A stretch of DNA of 64,000 bases from Marsupella aquatica (Eukaryota; Marchantiophyta). This document shows positions 23,965 through 36,767 of this stretch, one piece after another (the stretch's first letter is position 1; each line of letters begins with the position of its first letter). The DNA lies in contig OZ316896.1 of assembly GCA_973895155.1 (NCBI GenBank), positions 2,542,001 to 2,606,000 on the forward strand, in the 5' to 3' direction. The notes under the pieces are model-generated. The model worked only from the letters and a program-made list of their open reading frames with translations, had not been told where the DNA came from and ran no database searches. Made by a program: the position numbers and the translations under genes.

Positions 23965-24490
23965 TACAAAAAAGAGAGTGTGGGTTATGCTTGCTGTTTG
24001 GGTCATCCAAAGCGGATACCCCTTCGGGCCTTGGGTTACCTTACACCTTCCGTTCCGTTCCGTTCCCTTCCGTAAGGAAATGCACCATACACGAGAACTC
24101 AAGCAACTAGCAAGCAATGCACCGGCACAAGAGATACATGGTTCACCTCTTTGAGGTTACGTCCACGGGAAACACACAAGAGACTTTAATACAACTCTAT
24201 TTAGGCACATTGGCCACACCAAGCACAAACTCTCCTCTCTCTCCAAGTTGCTCGATAAGAATGAGCATGAGTCTCCAAGAGGAGCTCCTCCTAGCCCCTC
24301 TATATGCTAGGTACTAATCACTGTTAACACACTAATGGTGATTAGCCTAACTAAGCTGAAGCTAACCCAAGACTAGAGTTAATACTAACAATTTCCAAGT
24401 TCCACCTCCCTTCCCTTCCAAGTTCCACCTCCCTTCCTTTCCAAGGTCCACCTCCCTTTCCTTCCAAGTTCCACCTTAGACCCTCTCAAC
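23965..24490 (+). repeat. Dispersed repeat family B, copy 3, split by an LTR
   Basis: The left part (gagagtgtgggttatgc, gggtcatccaa, ccttgggttacc, to about 24080) and right part (ccaagttccacctccctt repeated, then ttccaccttagaccctctca, 24391-24490) correspond to copies 1 and 2. The interruption is the LTR at 24081-24390. Confidence 0.65.
24081..24390 (-). mobile_element. Solo LTR, family L, degraded copy inside family B
   Basis: On the minus strand it begins TGTTAGTATTAACTCTAG and shares ordered blocks with the other three LTRs (acaagagatacatggttcac, ggttacgtccacggg, acacaagaga on the plus strand). The far end is eroded (tgcaccatac at 24081) and no target-site duplication could be confirmed. 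Confidence 0.6.
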
Positions 24491-24499
24491 TGCTTTACT

Positions 24500-25321
24500 G
24501 ACTGGGGTACGCACGGCTTACTTCATCACCCTCACTGGACTTGATCACCCTCACTGGACTTGATCACCCTCACTGTAAGGTACGAGAGCCCTAGGCTGTG
24601 CGTGGCCTTTGCGTTCCTACGCCGAGGGTTCTTCCTTCCTCGCGGCAGCTGCTGTGCTGGTGAAGTCAAGAAGCAGATTGGTGACGAGACTCTCGTCGGA
24701 TTTGACAATACTCCGTACCAAACGGGACTCCAGGACGAGAGTCGGGGCCCGGACTCCTTCCGAGACCGACCGGGCCTTTGCCGTCGTCTCCTTCCTTTCC
24801 TTTCCTTTCCTTTCCTTTCCTTGCCTTGCCTCTGCTTGCCTCTGCTTTCCTCTGTTTCCCTCTGCTTGGCTTCGTACGCTGTGGGTTCTCAGCTTTGACT
24901 GCTGCGCTTCGACGATGATGGAGGACAGCAGGAGTGTGGCGATTCGCTGTGGGGAAACCGAGTGGAATTCTGGAGTGCGCAGCGGAGGAGGAGGTGGAAA
25001 GAGTGGAGGAATCGGTGTTGGGAGCCGATCAGGGGGCGAGGCTGAGTCCGGGACGTGAAGAGAGGGGAGGGGGATGTCGGTGAATTGCGATCGGGGGGAG
25101 GGCGATGTTGGCAATGCGATTCTCGTTTCGTTAGAGCGCAGAGTAGGGGAGGAGGAGGAGGATGAGGAAAAGCAAGAGGAGCAGGAGTGGTGGTGTGAGG
25201 GACGCAATTGAGGAGGAGGGTGAGGAGGAGGATTAGTTTAGGCGCTGCTGTTGCTGCTACTGCTGCTGCTGCTGCCGACCGAAGGAGGAGGAATCTAGGC
25301 AGGAGAGGAGACGGCAAGGCG
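24500..25321 (+). promoter_or_regulatory. EREX/EREL promoter and leader region, CCTTT microsatellite and purine-rich leader
   Basis: 24784-24835 is a (CCTTT)n-like pyrimidine tract that grades into CCTCTGCTT repeats. It is followed by a purine-rich GGAGGA tract (24980-25240) and a short CTG-rich run (25246-25275) close to the start codon. Y-patch/GA-type sequences are common in plant core promoters and leaders, so this is probably the start region. The transcription start is not visible. Confidence 0.45.
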
Positions 25322-28300
25322 ATGGCTCCTTCGGGAGCGAGCCCGCCTCGGCATCGGCATGACGGAACCTCCCCGTTGCCCCTAGGCATGGACGCCAGCA
25401 CTGCCCCGACCCGCTGGGTACGTGGACGATTTTCCTTGTGGATTGATTGATTGATGCGTGCATCCGTCCATGCAGCATGCATCTGTTTCTGGGTCCTGGT
25501 TCTTCTCGTTTGTGCTGCCAGATTTATGAATTTCGAGAATCACGTATTTTCGTGCCTCGTGTTCTTTCGTCGAGAGCCGGGGGTGGAATGTGATGGAATG
25601 CGGAAGGGTACAACTAAATGAACGCGCCTTTACCTCGAATTGCCGATGAAGAGGTCATCCTGGCACGATCATGTAGCGATTTCGTAGGGGTTTGCGTGGG
25701 GGTGGGACAGTCTCTCCAAATCAGGGTTTTGATTGCAGTCTTTCGGTGCCGATCCTTGCGTTGCTCATCCCATTGGCGATCACTGCATGGGAGATCCAAA
25801 TCAGGATGCTACTATACCTTGAAGCGTCATGGCAGATACTCTGCCAGGATCCTCAGACCTTTGCGTTGGATTTGGAGGGGACAGACCATTGACTCCTCCA
25901 GCGCTGTATTCGTAGCAGGACGAGAGGGATTTTTTCGGGATAAATTTTCAAATTGGCATTTCCTTGCCCCTCAGTCTCATTTTGAATATGTAATGTTTTC
26001 GGAAATCGTTGCTTTGGAAGAATATCCGACAAGCCAGATTTTTGAACTTCGTGTATTATTCCTAACCTCTGAACGATCCCTATCCTCATGAGTGGGGAGG
26101 TCCTCCGTCCTTGCAATGTTCCAGAACCTCTTCGTACACTTGACGCTATCTGTCCAGCTGGTCTGGGCGTCGATCTGGATATCTAGGAAATGATGCCCTG
26201 AATTACGAGCAACTGTTTAACCAGTTCACAACGGGAAAGAGATACTGCAGTGAAAGCCAATTACCTGGGAACAAATTTGAAAACGAGTCCTAGGACGCCG
26301 TCTGCACTCTTGTGTTCACTTTGGGCACTGGGCAGCCTCGCCTGGATTACTGAAAGCTGTCCATTGGCACAACAACTTCGTTACGTAACGACCAGCGAAA
26401 AGGACAGCACAGCAGTCATTCCCAGAGCGTGGATAGACCGAACCTTGACTTCTAAAGTCTTCCAGGTGCAAAAATGCAGAGTGGTTGGGAGTATTGGGTT
26501 GTCCTGGGTGACTTCTGAAAGATTTCAGGACACCTGATCATTCATATGACTTGCGTATGAATTAATACTTCATATTCCAGATACAGTCTGTTCAGACAAT
26601 ATGCAACAATTACTAGTTTCAGAAATGGAGACGGCTCTTGGTGTCCTGGTTGGCTAGCTGAAAAGTTTCAGCTGGTACATCTTTGATTCAGACAATATGC
26701 AACAATTACTAGTTTCAGAAATGGAGACGGCTCTTGGTGTCCTGGTTGGCTAGCTGACAAGTTTCAGCTGGTACATCTTTCATTCAGAGTGATAACGTAC
26801 TTTGCTTTTGCAGAATGGAATTAATACAGTTTGGCCACATGATTATCGATCCGGGTGGAGCTACTGCGTCATGGTTCCAAATTGGCTCACCATACCGCAA
26901 GCGAAAACTGCAGATGGGAATGCCATCAATCCAACTGTGGTAAGGAACAGTACCGAAGAGTTTGAAGTCAAACGATTGGGTTCTATCTATGATCCTATTT
27001 TTTCCCCAGCAAAGTCTGACGTGGCCGTCCAGCCGTGGCGTAGCACTGATTTTCTGCACCTGTGTTTTTTTTGGTGAAGTATTACCGAGTGCAAGTTGGG
27101 ATCCAGTCTCCACAAGGAATCAGCACAGTCCGTGATGTCTTGCGACGATTTAGCGATTTCCTGAAGCTTTTTGCTGCCGTAAGTAACTAAGTAACTAAGT
27201 AGCTTTGAGTGATGTGTGCTTAGAGCTCTTATCCGTATTATAATTTTAAATATTTTTTGGGTAGCTTAGACATACCAGCGGTTTGTTTGGAAAATTCATA
27301 TGAAAATTTTGAGGAAGTAGGATGCAAAAGACTACTTGAACAAGTTGTGTACACCTGCAAATATGGTATACCTAGGACTAAGCAGAGATGAAGGTTTAGG
27401 TCAGAATCAATCTTACTATAGAAAGTGTATTGCTAAATTTTTAGAACTGGAACACACCGACATGAGGATAAAATTTATCAGACCTGCAATGCCAGCTCAA
27501 ATCCTCTACTTGTTTCCTGGGCAGCTAAAGAAGATCTTCCCAGATAAGAAGCTGCCTGCTGCTCCTCCCAAAAACACTTTGATGCGCATCAATTCGAGCC
27601 AAGCATTGCTACTTGAGGTAGGTACATTCACGGCTGTATGGTGGTGTTACAGCTACCTTTCAATGCATTTGAATCTCTGGCATTTTTTGGGGATGAATTT
27701 ACGATGTGTTTGCACATAAGGTTGCATGCACCTTCGGCGCGAATTGATTGCTTAATGGATGTGCTGACAGAGGCGACGGGCTCTAGACGATTGGTTCTCA
27801 AAACTTCTTGCAGATATTGAGATCTCTCGGAGTGTTCCAATCGCTTCATTCCTGGAGCTCGAAGCTGCTGCTCGATATGGTAAGTTAATCCGGGGTGTAA
27901 AGATTGGCCTTTTACATTTGTCTTTGAATACAGCATGCAATTGACCATCCCAGGGATGAACTGGCTTTACGAGCGAGAGCTGTTTCCTTGTGATTGTTGC
28001 AATTCGGACAAGACGAGAATTCTCCTCATCCCCGTCAAATGCACACTCTACAGTCTGAAAGACGAGGAATAAATTGGAATCTACGTGCTTCTGACATGTC
28101 ACTTCCTCCTTGTCCAGCCATCAATACAATATCTGAGCAACAAGCAAGCAGCACAGTTACGGCTGGTGGTCTTGGTCCTGGTAGCTCAAATATCATGGTG
28201 GAACCAAGATCAGGTTTATCATGGACAGGAGCTGGCTCATCAGTCGCATCAGGTCCTTTCCCTTCCGGCTTGGACTATGGAAGTGACGCAACCAATGACA

Positions 28301-31300
28301 CTCCTGTAGTAGGTACGCCAACAAAGAATAGTGAGGGTGAATTAGAAATGGAAGCCCTTGCTAGTGAACAAGAAGCAGCAATCAACAAGGCAGAAAATGG
28401 GGTCACTCGCTCAACAGGGGGTATGAGAAGCCGCAGAGATCCATCAACTTCAACTATGGAGGTTGGTGAAAGAACAGCATCTGGCCAACTTGAAATGGAG
28501 AGAGACATGGAAAGACATCCAGGCGAAGTTGGGCCAACAGATCACGGAAATTTGGCTGGACCAGTACCAAATTTGCGGCATGCTTTTTCGTCTGAGTCAG
28601 TTACATCTTGGCATCGTAGGAAAGGGTCCCATGAAAGTCTCGCTAGTGATGTTGAGTCGATCAGGGGAAGTGAGCAATCTGTTGCTCCTTCGTTGGATGG
28701 GCAGATGGAAGCGTCAGGTTGGGGTGTTGGAACTATGGAGGAGGGTTTGTTAGAAACAGAAGCTGTGTTGAAGGGTGTTGGCGTAGGTTTGCCGATGGAC
28801 CAGCGGAGTAAAGTACGCAGGGTCCTTTTGATGATGCAAAGGAAACTTTCAGGAGCTAAGGCGGATATTGAAGACTTGAATGCAAGATTGAATCAGGAGA
28901 CAGCTGTGAAAGAGTTTCTTACTATTAAGGTCTTTACATCTTATTGTTCTCTATAAGTAAAGTAATATAGAAGAGGAATTATATTTACATTTGGACTCTG
29001 TATTCAGTTTACACTGACGAACATTGTCATCCTTGGTTGGTGTTTAAACCATTGCATGACCACCTTTCCTGACGATAAGTATTTTTGTCAGTCCAGGCGG
29101 AGAGGTGGCTTAGCATGTCTATGACCATGTTTGAAGTTTCGAGTATCTGTTTTGTTGCTAGTGTGCTTCTCTTTAATATAAGAGCTTTCGTTTTGTGGTG
29201 ACAGGTAAGGGATCTTGAAGCCGAGCTGGATACTACCAGGCGTAAGAGCAGAGACGTATTGCAGCAGACAGTCTCTATTGAACGGGACAAGGTTACGAAC
29301 CTCCTGTGGGAATTGGAGGAACGTAAAACCGCACTTATGAATTTGGAGGAGCAATCTGCGTCTGAAGAGGTAAGAGTGTGATTTAAGTCGAGGTGCAGGT
29401 CCATAAGCTTTTGAAGCTGGAAAGCTATGAAAAATTCTGTCGTGTACCTGTGTAGCTTGAAACCTCGACTTGCTTAACATGGTCTTATAATCTTCAGGTG
29501 GCCAGATTGTCGTTAGAAGAGAGATTGACACAGGCAAACGCTGCAAAAGAGGAGGCAAATAAGGAGATTGCAGACGCCCGTGAAAAGATGCTTCAACTGC
29601 AAAAAGAACGTGACCAGGCACGAGCTGACAAAAAGGTGCTTGTGAAAGAAATTAAGTCCCTCTTGAGCGCACAACCAAAGAAGGACAAGGAGATAGAGTT
29701 GGCCAAGCAAGCTAAACTTGAGCTGGAGGTACATTGTCGCCTCTGCCCTTGATACTATTTGGATTGGGAAGCCTTTGGTAATCCAACAAAATCAAGTTAC
29801 TAGTGGCTGGAAATGATACTCTGTTGGAGTTTCTGACGAAAATCCTTGTGTAGAGCATCCCGTTTGTATGCGCGCTTATGTGGTGGTGTCTGGCTGCAGA
29901 ACATCCTGCATGAGGAGAGACAGAGGCAAGAAAGAAACAGAGCCTCAAGAGCAAAGTTCTTGCATCATGTGGCGATGCTACGGCAAAGATTACAAGAATG
30001 CACTGTTGACTATCTTGCCAGAGAGGAGGAGAAGTTACCCAACAAAACTACAGCTGGAGCAACAGACGCCTTGGATCTCCTGTCCACCTCAGATAATCGT
30101 ATTGGTCTCCTTCTTGCTGAGGTATATGAATCTTACTAAATAGCTCAGCTTAGAGTGCGGTAGTTAGTTATTTATTTCCTTTTTCCTTTTTAGAGTGCTG
30201 TAATTATTGTACTATTCCTTTGTGATTCTATCTTTCCACTTTGTACCCAAAGACTTCAGGACTGACATTCATGTATTCTCTCATTCACATTGCTTGTATT
30301 TTGGTTCGAAAGTTTAACAATGCCCAGCTTTCTGTTTCTCCGTCCCCTACGGTTGCTTTAACTAGCTTAAAATTACGTTTCCATGCAATAAACCGAAGAA
30401 TTCTGTGCTTGGGGCCAAATCTTTCCCATACAAAGTCGTAGTTCGAGTGAAGTTATTACGCATACAGCTCACGTGGTGACATTGACCGGTAGGGTTATCT
30501 GGTCCTCCTGTCTTCAGATGCGTCTTGTTCTAAGATCCGTAAGCTGGCCAGTGTCTGCCCAGGTTCTTTAGATTTGTGGGAGTTGGCTTGTTAAGTGTGG
30601 GTATCCTCCAGCAACCGAGAATACCCCTCTAGTTTCCCTTGCAGATTTAGTAATCGCAACAAAAATGTAACTCATTGACCGGTAGCTGCGTCCTTTACTT
30701 ATTATAAGGTCACGAATAATGTCATTTTCCTGTAATCCATGTGCATCTATCCATGGCTGTTCAACTCTGTTGATGCTTTCAAGTGAATTCAGGTTTGTGG
30801 CTGGCGTCTCCAGTATTATAAATTTTTGCTATGATGGTTGTATATATACAACTGTGGTTGAGTTTAATTGAAAGATTATAACAGGACTTCGCTTTTTGAT
30901 CGTCCATCTACTGTCAGCTTTGCTTATGTTTTCTTGTTATGTTCATTTATATGGTCCCTCTTTGGTCTTGTGTATGTCTTTGTCTTGGTTTTGTATGAAA
31001 TTAGTGCAGCTTCCCGTCATGCGTCCAATATTTTATTGCTTTGACAGAATTGTACCAATCAGGGTTCTGCTTCCAAGTGGCTGATTGGCCGGTCGACAGA
31101 ACATTTGGATTCGGATGTCTTTACCTGATTTGTGATTTCTTGAATGAGGAAGAAGGTTCTAGAGGCTATTTAATGATGACTGTTCTATGATGTCAAAGCA
31201 GGGGTCTGGCCTTCATGTCTGGATTACTTTCTCACGATAACCAGTCACCCCAGCCTGTCCAGCATGATTCGTTTGCTGACAATAAATTCTAATGGGCTTT

Positions 31301-31634
31301 AAATTTGTGCCATTATATGCAGGCCCAACTTCTTGCACAGCAGGGAAGAGAAAATTCATCCGACACTAGTCCACTGCCAAATGGGGTACACAGTAATGGT
31401 GCTGGAGCTGCACAACAAGAAAAGTTGCACGAGTTATCTGGAGACGATGACGTGAACGAAGCTGAATTGCAGCACATACTTACGGATCTGATCATTGATA
31501 ATGCACAGCTGCGGAAGGCCATGAACCACTCATTGACACAAAGTGCTCTGTCCTCCCATAGAGGGGAGAAAGAAACAGTTGATGGGTCCCCAGTGCGGAA
31601 GAGTGTTTTGTCCAAGTTCCTGGGCCAACCGTGA
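25322..31634 (+). CDS. EREL: EREX/EREL-like PX-domain protein (Rab5 effector family), ten exons
   Basis: Coding exons: 25322-25417, 26814-26939, 27080-27178, 27525-27617, 27771-27879, 28118-28929, 29205-29369, 29498-29728, 29900-30121 and 31323-31634; all phases agree, giving 754 residues. The N-terminus [15 protein letters not shown] is the signature of Arabidopsis EREX/EREL1/EREL2. A PX domain follows (about 35-165) with [25 protein letters not shown], the FP..LPAAP loop and [17 protein letters not shown] domains bind PI3P, and EREX proteins act with RAB5 GTPases in endosomal/vacuolar trafficking. A Ser/Gly-rich low-complexity middle (exon 6) carries [20 protein letters not shown]. Exons 6-9 then form a long coiled coil that includes the conserved [10 protein letters not shown]. 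The C-terminus [21 protein letters not shown] is also family-typical. The gene appears intact, and length is close to the Arabidopsis members. Confidence 0.93.
26591..26782 (+). repeat. 96-bp tandem duplication at the 3' end of EREL intron 1
   Basis: Two copies starting at 26591 and 26687 differ at only one or two bases (for example ctgaaaag against ctgacaag). The second copy ends 31 nt before exon 2, so the polypyrimidine/branch-point neighbourhood has been duplicated. Confidence 0.95.
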
Positions 31635-33325
31635 GTCGCTGCCTGGATGTAAGCTCCTATGACATGCCAAAGGGTTAATAATGCTGTAGCTTTCATATTG
31701 GTAGTACCCTTTATTTTAGTTCAATTATAGAAATAGGTTCACATTCTTTATGCTCCTGTAACAATTTCCTGGAGTGCAGGTCAGGCTTACAAAATAATAG
31801 ACAGTACCAGGGTGCAGATTCTTTTTCTAATATTGGACGGTGGAAATAGGGGAATCTGCCTCCACATCCGTAAGGTGGCTCAACATGAAAATGTTCTGTC
31901 CATAGAAATATTGATCAATCTGTAGTTGTATTTCTGATTTATGAATAGTGTAGTGCGACCAAAAAGAATGTGGTAGGGAACTTGTCATATGTGCTCCCGC
32001 CCCCCAATTAATTTCGACTTCTCCGCTACCTTACAGAATAGTAACGGGAACAGAACCATGACCTTGACGGCATCACTACTATGTCTATGTTATCTCAAAG
32101 CCTAGCGGACGAGCACTGTAGTCACTGCTATCTCTAATGACGCATCTCTGATTTAAAGTTTTTCATGCATTCATGGAGAATTTGCTGAAGAGGCTAGTGC
32201 AAGGAATGAGTTGTGGCACACTATGAGGTGCATGTATCTCCCCTTAATTTGGGGTGTTCCCATCATAGTCTTCCAGAGAGTGCTAGTTTCTCTCTTTACA
32301 TATGATTTTCTCTTCACTCGGAGAGGTGAATAATTGTCTGTCGCTGAGGATAAATTTCCTCCCAGCTGCAATAAGATTGTGATAAAACTCACTTTTCCCT
32401 CTTCAAGTGGACTCTCTGGTTTCATGTGGCTCTTTTTACTAAGACTATTTCATGAGGTGTTATGTCTGAACATATCCTATTTCCACGCAAGGTTTACATC
32501 TTTTGGAACGAAAAATTTTCAGTGTGGCATCTTGGCTGTGGAATGACAACCGTTCATTATGTGATGTAGTTCTTAACAGAGGATGAGGAAAATTGTGGCA
32601 TTTTTTAGACAGAAGGAATGATTGCTAATGTGTTGCCTTGCGAATTTGGGAAGCATAGGCGTTATCTCCCAATTAGAAGAGGAGGCCGGATGGTCCTGGC
32701 AACGAAGTGAAATAGGAAGCTTCAGTGTCATTGATTGTCTCCGCCCAACAATCTTCACTACACCTTGAAAGTTGGAGCAGAGTGAGCCAGTTAATGGACG
32801 GACTTTGAGGGGATGAATCAAGCCATCCGAATGAAGAGTCTGAAGTGATATAACTTTGGAGCCATTGCATCAAGCTAAGGATCGATGCCATTGACTGGGA
32901 GCAGACAAATTCGACTGATTTCCAGACCACTGTCAATATGAATGTGATTCTTGCATTATGAGTAGTGGGTCCCTAAGAGTTGATGCTGTGAGCTGATGAT
33001 TACAAAAGCATGACCCTTGCAACTGAACTACAAGACAAGTCTCGGCCTTGCCTGTTGGCATGGGTGTCAACAATCCTGATTCTCTGAAGCTGCCCTGGAT
33101 GTGTAACCATGGAAATTAATTGGAGGCGAGCAGTATAAAAGGCAAACGAAGACGCTGACCGATTGTGGCAGGTGAGAACTGACTGTGGGAAAGAGTTTCG
33201 AGCCAACCTTACTTCCTTTGACAATAGGTGAGTTCAATTGACAGTAAGCAACGACAGTTTTGTTCCAGATGATTTGAATTTTTTGAACTTTGAGAATGAG
33301 GTGTTACACTGTTCACTAGAATTGG

Positions 33326-33526
33326 TTTTGATCAGTGTCTATATACAATGTTTATAAAGCAAAAATTTGAAATCTAGAGAAATTATTGATGACATTGCAC
33401 TACAAATTGAACGGAAAAATAGTGATTTTGATCAGTATACATCTACATCGTTTATAAAGCAAAAAAATTGAAGTCTAGAGAAATTATTGATGGCATTGCA
33501 CTATGAATTGAACGGAAAAAATAATG
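33326..33526 (+). repeat. 100-bp tandem duplication
   Basis: Two copies starting ttttgatcagt at 33326 and 33426 share gtttataaagcaaaaa, tctagagaaattattgatg and ttgaacggaaaaa. They differ at roughly one base in ten. Confidence 0.9.
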
Positions 33527-34904
33527 ACTTAGTGTGCGAACCTGAAATTGCCTGTCAGCTGAAGTAAACAGAAAAAGGAAATTGCTGCTCAGATGGACCG
33601 CAATGTGTAACTGTGGAACTTGGATGGACCTAGCAGCTTTTCAAGTCCAAAAAGTATGACATTGATATAAAGGAAAGATACTACATGAGTTGAAAGTATA
33701 TGGTCATCTGGGTTGAGGTGGTTGGTATGAATTGTTGGTCAACTGGTGTTGTACATTTCAGTTTCTTCTCCAGATTCCAGGCTTTCTTTATTTTGAATGT
33801 ACGCATTTAAAGATTCCATGCTTTAATCGCTTGGCTGGATAGTTACCAAAAGAGAAATATCTACTGTAGAAACCTGTGATAGGATTAACAAATGAGTGGC
33901 CTTTTAGATTCATAATTGACTGTATTTCTACAACCATCATGAATTGACACATTACATTGATGATAATCATGACTGAATGTTTCTAATTAATAAACCTATA
34001 AGTACACTAATATTTAGTTTGATGTGTGGTTCTGTGCATCTTTGGACAAAAACTCTTTTGTAACTTCTTGAAGGATACTACTTGTAAACGCTAACTAGGA
34101 ACTGGCTACATTACACAGGGCGTACAGGTCTGAGACGTACGTGCACCCTAACCAACAATTTGACCTCAGTCAATTAACAGAGGTCAATTTTTGAGATGTA
34201 ATCAAAATTTTCAATGCACCAATTGTGGCTGGCAGAACTTCCATAAAACGTTTGTGCAATTTTGGTCTGATAGTTTTGCTGGTGCATCATTTGGACACAA
34301 AAATGTAACAACCATCTCTAGGTACCGAGTCTAAGGATAGGTTTAATGTCTCTCAAAATATTTAACTCCAGCATTTAATAAATACCACTATTTGGCAAAA
34401 TAGTTGGTGGGCTAATGTTGGAAACACATCTGATGCAACAACCAGGGGTAGTCTAAATATTCTATCTATACATGCAGCTTAATTTAAGCACAGAATAGTT
34501 TCACAATATTGTATTACAGGGGGCAGCTAGCATTTAAACACAATTAAATTAATAAAACTAGGGAGTGTCTGACCTCAGAGATGTCTAAGAGACTGACTTC
34601 ACACGAGAGCTCAAGGACGGTGGGCTTCTCCACATACAATCACTCAATAAAATTTTTCTCTTCATTTCAGAAAAATGTCAAAGAAAATATGTCCTCTCTT
34701 TCATTGTTGGCTTTGTAAATCACATGTGCTTGTTCTAATGGGTTAAACCTACGTGATAACATAACACACCCAGCATAGAATCATCTAGCTATGATCATTT
34801 GCTTATGACCAAAAACCATGATCCTTAATTAATAGCAAGCCTCAAAGGTTCAAATTTGATGGACCTTAATTCACTAGTTAAAGTGTCTCAAAGTTCCAAA
34901 TTTG

Positions 34905-35110
34905 ATTTTGATTGCATTCATAACCTGCTTTTCAATTCATCATACTTGATTTCAGTTCACATTCATTTTGCCCTTGCAAATGCATCTTACATGCAAATAC
35001 ATTTTACTACCTGAAAAACTTATACTTTTCACAAGTTACACATCCATTCAGAATTCATCACACTACCAAAATACTTTTTTCACTTTAATTTAGAGTTATG
35101 TGTATTTAGT
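34905..35110 (+). repeat. Dispersed repeat family C, copy 2
   Basis: Same orientation as, and ordered similarity with, 12690-12900 (gcattcataacctg, tcatactt, cattcatttt, cccttgcaaatgca, acaagttacac, ttcatcaca). Old, diverged, no known element type. Confidence 0.5.
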
Positions 35111-35507
35111 CTCAGTTCTTAATCTCATACACATTTATATAATCTCATACACATTAATTGTGGTGACATCCTTCAAAAACATTTGTTATTAAATATTGTG
35201 TGTGAAACTAATTATGGTAATTAAATTCATGAATTATTCATGAATTATTATCACAAATAGCTATTTACCATAAAGTTCATATGCCATGATCATAAATCAA
35301 TCACAAATTAGCTGTTTACCATAAAGTTCATATACCATAAATCAGTCTAGAGGCTAGTGAAAATAAAAAATAATAAGGGCCATTTATTTATGGTCAAAAA
35401 GTGAGTAATAATGACCCATTTATTTATGGTCAAAAAGTAATGGCCATTGGATTATGGTCAAAAGCCATCGTCCATAATTAAGAAGCTTGGAGACCCGAAT
35501 AATATGC

Positions 35508-36767
35508 TCAGAGTTGTAGAGGAAGAATAAACGTCGAGGCAAACGGTAAGTCCTCAAACGTAAGCTCACACTCTACTGTCTCCCATTTCATTTCTGTGTT
35601 GTGGATTCCGAACCCTCGACTCCGATTCAGGACGACCTTGTAGCGCTCTGGATCAGCCATCCGGCGATGGCGCTCAGGCAGAGGTACAGACAAGGTCTGT
35701 ATCACGAACAGCTCGTCCTCGAAGACAGTCAATGCGGCTGGCCAGAAAAATCGCATTAATGACCCCTCCATTCCGTCGATACTTCTCGAAATTGCCTGCA
35801 TGGAGGTCCATGAATTCGCCTCAGAGTCGTACACAGAAATCTCAGTCTCGCCGATGGCGTGCACTCTGCCTTCGATCATGAACAACCTCGCGGAAGCCAT
35901 GTGGACCGTTTCTTCCGACGCTCTTCTCCACTCGTTGTCAATCGGGTTATAAACCTCGATGTAGAGCGCAGGTTTTGTGTAGGCGTGTTCTGGAGGAATG
36001 GACCGAATGTAATATGCCTGCGATTCTCGAAAATTGGGGCGGAAGAATAGTCCGTCGTAGATGACCAGCTCACCTCCCCAGACTCCAACCTGATGACTCG
36101 TCCTACTTGTTCGCATTGGCTCGATCGTAGTCCAAGTGTCTGTGCTGGGATCGTAGACCTCTGTCTCACGAACAGGGGCACGAGAGGAAGAACCGCCGCA
36201 TACGTATATTTTTCCATCGATGACCCCAGAGCCGAAGTTGCATCGAGGTGCTCGCATGCTGGCACACTTCTTCCACGGGCGTTGTCCTGCCAGATCCATC
36301 ATGTACACTTCGTCGCTGGCGACTTGGGCTCGGGACCTCTTGACTCCTCCCAAAATGTATAGTCTCCCATCCAATATGATGCATTGGCAGGACTCCGGAA
36401 TTCCCTTCTGCACGCGGGGGATTGGAGGAAGCCGGGAAATGTGTTTGGTCTGCAAGCCATAGAGAGCAATACCGAAGTAGCCCTCAGCAAAAGTGTGGTT
36501 CATGGCGAGGAGCTTGTCAGTTGAACGGAAGGAGACTCTCGCGTCGTAAATTTCGTGAGCTTGAATTGCTTTTTGCCAGACAGGGCTAGCTAAGCTGAGC
36601 TTGTACAAACTTGTCCATGGCAACTTGGTACAGATCTCTTGCATGGTGATGGCATGGACAACATTCGGAAGCAGGTCCGTGCTGCCCGGTTCGGGCCTCA
36701 TGCTCACTCTCCGCTCCTCGTCTTCGTTCCTTCGCCGCCTCCTTCCAGTTGATCTGCTTGGCACCAT
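35508..36767 (-). CDS. F-box-like kelch-repeat protein
   Basis: A 419-codon uninterrupted frame from the ATG at 36767. An F-box-like helical segment (about residues 35-70, LPWTSLYKLSLASPVWQKAI) is followed by kelch strands. Kelch glycine motifs are GRLYILGG (134-141), GKIYVCGG (185-192), GELVIYDG (232-239) and GRVHAIGE (300-307), with the usual VYDP..DTW and VYNPIDNEW partners. Such proteins are substrate receptors of SCF ubiquitin ligases, with the kelch propeller binding the target. The frame stays open upstream of the ATG for about 35 codons (QWRRPSDTFQQVSRLRRE, then AAAGF) up to a good acceptor on this strand (attgcag, exon start 36873). An upstream exon carrying the true start is therefore possible. 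The F-box core is weakly conserved; I am surer of the kelch part. Confidence 0.85.
   Translation of the reverse strand: MVPSRSTGRRRRRNEDEERRVSMRPEPGSTDLLPNVVHAITMQEICTKLPWTSLYKLSLASPVWQKAIQAHEIYDARVSFRSTDKLLAMNHTFAEGYFGIALYGLQTKHISRLPPIPRVQKGIPESCQCIILDGRLYILGGVKRSRAQVASDEVYMMDLAGQRPWKKCASMRAPRCNFGSGVIDGKIYVCGGSSSRAPVRETEVYDPSTDTWTTIEPMRTSRTSHQVGVWGGELVIYDGLFFRPNFRESQAYYIRSIPPEHAYTKPALYIEVYNPIDNEWRRASEETVHMASARLFMIEGRVHAIGETEISVYDSEANSWTSMQAISRSIDGMEGSLMRFFWPAALTVFEDELFVIQTLSVPLPERHRRMADPERYKVVLNRSRGFGIHNTEMKWETVECELTFEDLPFASTFILPLQL

Larger units (their letters stand above)
31635..35507. other. Intergenic between EREL and the kelch gene
   Basis: Starts with the EREL 3' UTR; no coding gene recognised on either strand. 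35220-35470 is AT-rich, with two ATTCATGAAT palindromes, two copies of tttaccataaagttcatat and three copies of an atttatttatggtcaaaaa-like word. Confidence 0.5.

Noticed and set aside
24617-25482. Long minus-strand frames of about 200 codons upstream of EREL
   Set aside because: They are translations of the pyrimidine/purine tracts (Ser/Pro/Lys/Glu repeats) opposite the EREL leader and first exon.
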